Shown here: positions 5,827 to 7,245 of the stretch, one piece after another | How the letters are laid out: the number at the start of each line of letters is the position of its first letter | Position numbering within the stretch: the stretch's first letter is position 1 | Origin: Neisseria lactamica | Lineage (GTDB): Bacteria > Pseudomonadota > Gammaproteobacteria > Burkholderiales > Neisseriaceae | Assembly: GCA_001067655.1 (NCBI GenBank) | Contig: JUNU01000180.1 | Location: 1-7,245 of the forward strand | Direction of reading: 5' to 3' | Length of the DNA: 7,245 nt | Notes under the pieces: generated by a model | The model's database searches: none | Seen by the model: only the letters and a program-made list of their open reading frames with translations | Told to the model about the DNA's origin: nothing | Position numbers and translations under genes: made by a program

Positions 5827-6393
5827 ATGAGCAAACACAGCAAACATTCAAATCAAGTCCGCATCATCGGCGGGCAATGCAGGGGACGGAAACTGGTTTT
5901 TGCAGATGCGGACGGTCTGCGGCCGACGCCTGACAGTGTCCGCGAAAAACTTTTTAATTGGCTGGGTCAGGATTTGACCGGTCTGAATGCGTTGGATTTG
6001 TTTGCCGGAAGCGGCGCGTTGGGATTTGAAGCCGCGTCCCGTAACGCGAAGAGGGTGGTGCTGGCAGATAATAATCGCAAAACTGCCGATATGCTGCGGC
6101 AAAACGCCAGAGCATTGGGTTTGGATAAACTGGAAATCCTCAATACCGATGGCCTTGCGTATTTGCAGAGGTCGTCTGAAAAGTTTGATGTGGTCTTTTT
6201 GGATCCGCCGTTTGCGTGGCAGGGTTGGGAAAATTTGTTTGCTTCTTTGAAAAACAGCTTGAAAAACGGGGCAATGGTCTATATTGAAGCAGGGGAGCTG
6301 CCCGATTTCCCCGAGTGGCTGGAGCCTTATCGCGAAGGACGGGCGGGTAAGAGCAGTTTTGTGCTCTTGCAGTTTGTCCAAGTAGCTGAATAG
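5827..6393 (+). CDS. rsmD: 16S rRNA (guanine966-N2)-methyltransferase RsmD
   Basis: RsmD methylates G966 of 16S rRNA in the assembling 30S subunit using S-adenosylmethionine. The 188-residue product is of normal family length. It shows the RsmD N-terminal signature VRIIGGQCRGRKL (11-23) and RPTPDSVREKLFNWL (32-46), the SAM-binding motif I LDLFAGSGALG (56-66), and the N2-methylating motif IV DPPF (126-129). A perfect DUS (6169-6180) is read in frame as RSSE (115-118), in the loop before the DVVFLDPPF strand. No Shine-Dalgarno sequence is visible ahead of the ATG at 5827; the upstream bases are TTTGTTTTAATT. No later start is plausible, since the conserved block begins at residue 11. In other betaproteobacteria rsmD, coaD and a ferredoxin gene are often neighbours; here the ferredoxin follows but coaD is absent. 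Confidence 0.96.
   Translation: MSKHSKHSNQVRIIGGQCRGRKLVFADADGLRPTPDSVREKLFNWLGQDLTGLNALDLFAGSGALGFEAASRNAKRVVLADNNRKTADMLRQNARALGLDKLEILNTDGLAYLQRSSEKFDVVFLDPPFAWQGWENLFASLKNSLKNGAMVYIEAGELPDFPEWLEPYREGRAGKSSFVLLQFVQVAE
6169..6180 (+). repeat. Single DNA uptake sequence within rsmD
   Basis: A perfect AGGTCGTCTGAA on the coding strand, translated as Arg-Ser-Ser-Glu. It has no inverted partner nearby, so it serves only as an uptake signal and not as a hairpin. Confidence 0.95.
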
Positions 6394-6397
6394 TAAG

Positions 6398-6416
6398 AGA
6401 TTTGAGAATCATTACC
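6398..6416. promoter_or_regulatory. Fur-box-like site upstream of the ferredoxin gene
   Basis: The 19 bases here agree with the classical Fur consensus (GATAATGATAATCATTATC) at 12 positions, concentrated in TGAGAATCATTACC (6403-6416). The site lies 48 bases upstream of the ferredoxin -10 box, too far for simple blocking of RNA polymerase but within range for upstream regulation. An iron-regulated ferredoxin would make sense. The match is moderate and may be chance. Confidence 0.3.
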
Positions 6417-6442
6417 AGGGTGTAAACATTCGCCTAAACGGA

Positions 6443-6469
6443 TTGTTTTTGACGCGTTTGTGCTATAAT
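6443..6469 (+). promoter_or_regulatory. Ferredoxin gene promoter (extended -10)
   Basis: TGCTATAAT (6461-6469) is an extended -10 with a perfect TATAAT. The -35 is weaker: TTGTTT at 6443-6448 with a 15-base spacer. Transcription from about 6476 would give a leader of about 39 bases. This lets the ferredoxin gene be expressed apart from rsmD, which ends 121 bases before it. Confidence 0.6.
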
Positions 6470-6514
6470 CCGCGCCCAATCGGTTTTGATAATTTAAATG
6501 AAAAAGGAAAAGAA

Positions 6515-6766
6515 ATGTCGCTCTTTATTACAGATGAGTGCATTAACTGTGACGTTTGCGAGCCGGAGTGCCCCAATGACGCCATCTCGCAAGGCGAGGA
6601 AATTTACGAAATCAACCCTAATTTGTGTACGCAGTGCGTAGGCCATTACGATGAGCCGCAATGTCAGCAGGTATGCCCCGTGGACTGCATCCTGATTGAT
6701 GAAGAGCATCCGGAAACGCACGAAGAGCTGATGGCAAAATACGAAAAAATCATTCAGTTCAAATAA
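6515..6766 (+). CDS. yfhL: 2[4Fe-4S] ferredoxin, YfhL family
   Basis: An 83-residue small electron carrier of the cytoplasm. Cluster ligands are plain: Cys9, Cys12, Cys15 and Cys19-Pro form one CxxCxxCxxxCP set, and Cys38, Cys41, Cys50 and Cys54-Pro form a second in which eight residues separate the second and third cysteines. Cys58 is a ninth cysteine. The extended second motif and the acidic-helical C-terminal tail (EEHPETHEELMAKYEKII) are typical of the Allochromatium vinosum-type/YfhL group. The redox partner is unknown for most members. The ATG at 6515 is preferred over an in-frame TTG at 6443, since AAGGA (6504-6508) lies six bases upstream and the promoter -10 box would otherwise fall in the coding region. 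No clear hairpin terminator follows; a run of six T (6771-6776) starts five bases after the stop. Confidence 0.95.
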   Translation: MSLFITDECINCDVCEPECPNDAISQGEEIYEINPNLCTQCVGHYDEPQCQQVCPVDCILIDEEHPETHEELMAKYEKIIQFK

Positions 6767-6767
6767 A

Positions 6768-6822
6768 TTCTTTTTTAAAGCAATAAATTGAGTGATTTTA
6801 AGAAAACAAAATTAAAAAAGAA
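6768..6822. repeat. AT-rich 11-base inverted repeat upstream of the tRNA-tuf promoter
   Basis: TTCTTTTTTAA (6768-6778) and TTAAAAAAGAA (6812-6822) are exact reverse complements 33 bases apart. The right arm, with the A-rich bases before it, abuts the -35 box at 6824 and resembles an UP element, the A/T-tract site contacted by the RNA polymerase alpha subunit at strong stable-RNA promoters. The left arm directly follows the ferredoxin stop codon. Read as RNA the pair could also form a weak A-U stem, but no termination function is evident. Confidence 0.45.
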
Positions 6823-6823
6823 C

Positions 6824-6852
6824 TTGACGAAAATCTGAGTCACGAATAAACT
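6824..6852 (+). promoter_or_regulatory. Promoter of the tRNA-tuf operon
   Basis: TTGACG (6824-6829) and TAAACT (6847-6852) are separated by exactly 17 bases. The predicted start near 6859 is about seven bases before tRNA-Tyr. A/T tracts lie immediately upstream. This is the best sigma-70 promoter in the window and the only obvious one before the three tRNAs and tuf, which suggests one transcript for all four. Confidence 0.75.
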
Positions 6853-6865
6853 TGCGTTCTCTTTT

Positions 6866-6949
6866 GGTGGGATTCCCGAGCGGTCAAAGGGGGCAGACTG
6901 TAAATCTGTTGCGAGAGCTTCGAAGGTTCGAATCCTTCTCCCACCACCA
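6866..6949 (+). tRNA. tRNA-Tyr (anticodon GTA)
   Basis: The acceptor arm GGTGGGA (6866-6872) pairs with TCCCACC (6939-6945), followed by discriminator A and an encoded CCA. The anticodon loop CTGTAAA contains GTA at 6900-6902. A long variable arm (class II), the GGTTCGAATCC T-arm and a length of 84 bases are as expected for tRNA-Tyr. First of three tRNAs ahead of tuf. Confidence 0.97.
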
Positions 6950-6985
6950 AATTCCAATGTGTTGGAGCATTGATGCAGTAAGTCT

Positions 6986-7059
6986 GCGGGTGTAGCTCAA
7001 TGGTAGAGCAGAAGCCTTCCAAGCTTACGGTGAGGGTTCGATTCCCTTCACCCGCTCCA
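6986..7059 (+). tRNA. tRNA-Gly (anticodon TCC)
   Basis: The acceptor GCGGGTG (6986-6992) pairs with CACCCGC (7049-7055), then discriminator T and encoded CCA. The loop CTTCCAA holds anticodon TCC at 7018-7020. The D-arm (TAGCTCAATGGTAGAGCA) and T-arm (GGGTTCGATTCCC) are standard; length 74 bases. It lies 36 bases after tRNA-Tyr. Confidence 0.97.
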
Positions 7060-7070
7060 ATAGTCTATTG

Positions 7071-7145
7071 GCCCATGTAGCTCAGGGGTAGAGCACTCCC
7101 TTGGTAAGGGAGAGGCCGGCAGTTCAAATCTGCCCATGGGCACCA
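7071..7145 (+). tRNA. tRNA-Thr (anticodon GGT)
   Basis: The acceptor GCCCATG (7071-7077) pairs with CATGGGC (7135-7141), then discriminator A and encoded CCA. The anticodon stem CTCCC/GGGAG closes the loop TTGGTAA with anticodon GGT at 7103-7105. It is 75 bases long and only 11 bases behind tRNA-Gly. The order Tyr-Gly-Thr before tuf matches the E. coli tRNA-tufB operon. Confidence 0.97.
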
Positions 7146-7185
7146 AATACCATTTTCTCAGTATTTTAAAGATAGGAAATTTGCC

Positions 7186-7245
7186 ATGGCAAAGGAAAAA
7201 TTTGAACGTAGCAAACCGCACGTAAACGTTGGCACCATTGGTCAC
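7186..7245 (+). CDS. tuf: Elongation factor Tu, 5' end (cut by window end)
   Basis: Only the first 20 codons are present. They read [20 protein letters not shown], the invariant start of proteobacterial EF-Tu leading into the GTP-binding P-loop (the usual GHVDHGKT). EF-Tu carries aminoacyl-tRNA to the ribosome as a GTP complex. TAGGA (7173-7177) lies eight bases before the ATG. The gene is 40 bases behind tRNA-Thr and is probably transcribed with the tRNAs from the promoter at 6824-6852. Neisseria normally has two tuf copies; this position corresponds to the tRNA-linked one rather than the str operon copy. Confidence 0.95.

Noticed and set aside
6449..6469. TTGACG as the -35 box of the ferredoxin promoter
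   Set aside because: It is only nine bases from TATAAT, too close for sigma-70; an extended -10 with a weaker upstream -35 fits better.
7145..7166. Small hairpin AAATAC/GTATTT between tRNA-Thr and tuf
   Set aside because: Six AT-rich pairs around a ten-base loop, overlapping the tRNA CCA end; too weak to call a terminator or processing site.
6775..7245. Minus-strand open frames crossing the tRNA genes (products with [31 protein letters not shown])
   Set aside because: These peptides are well-known artefacts of translating the reverse complement of tRNA genes; all three tRNAs fold convincingly on the plus strand.
1..7245. CRISPR array, prophage or complete insertion sequence
   Set aside because: No regularly spaced direct repeats, integrase, transposase or phage genes are visible; all repeats seen are DUS or the Correia end.

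Overview
The window looks like chromosomal DNA of a commensal Neisseria. The 12-mer AGGTCGTCTGAA occurs eleven times intact and once with a single mismatch. It is a variant of the Neisseriaceae DNA uptake sequence (DUS), and from memory this dialect belongs to the N. mucosa/N. sicca side of the genus rather than to N. meningitidis or N. gonorrhoeae (ATGCCGTCTGAA). The first 50 bases match the end of a Correia repeat element, another Neisseria marker. Gene content and order (dprA-smg-topA, and tRNA-Tyr/Gly/Thr ahead of tuf) fit a betaproteobacterium.

Layout: 1-50 is a Correia element end. 52-219 is a reading frame without a start, possibly the tail of a broken upstream gene. 286-2038 holds dprA and smg, with a DUS hairpin after smg; topA follows at 2072-4378. 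A DUS terminator at 4398-4440 separates topA from a convergent, AT-richer minus-strand gene (4451-5143) encoding a uracil-DNA-glycosylase-like protein of unknown role. Next come a second DUS hairpin (5280-5316) and a minus-strand gene for a 73-residue membrane protein (5336-5557). The plus strand then carries rsmD (5827-6393), a 2[4Fe-4S] ferredoxin (6515-6766), a strong promoter, three tRNAs (Tyr-GTA, Gly-TCC, Thr-GGT) and the first 20 codons of tuf, cut by the window end.

Functionally the window is mostly housekeeping: DprA loads RecA onto incoming single-stranded DNA during transformation, TopA relaxes negative supercoils, RsmD modifies 16S rRNA, and the tRNA-tuf unit feeds translation. 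I see no clear multi-gene defence system, prophage, CRISPR array or insertion sequence.

The most unusual part is the single-gene segment at 4434-5281. It is AT-rich, has its own promoter, and lies between two 33-base copies of an identical DUS palindrome (4401-4433 and 5282-5314), so it looks like a cassette gained or lost by recombination between DUS hairpins. Its protein has a recognisable C-terminal HPS motif, but motif I differs from the known uracil-DNA glycosylase families. Also notable are an in-frame DUS pair inside the linker of dprA, the lack of a ribosome binding site at rsmD, where a DUS hairpin sits instead, and a Fur-box-like site upstream of the ferredoxin.
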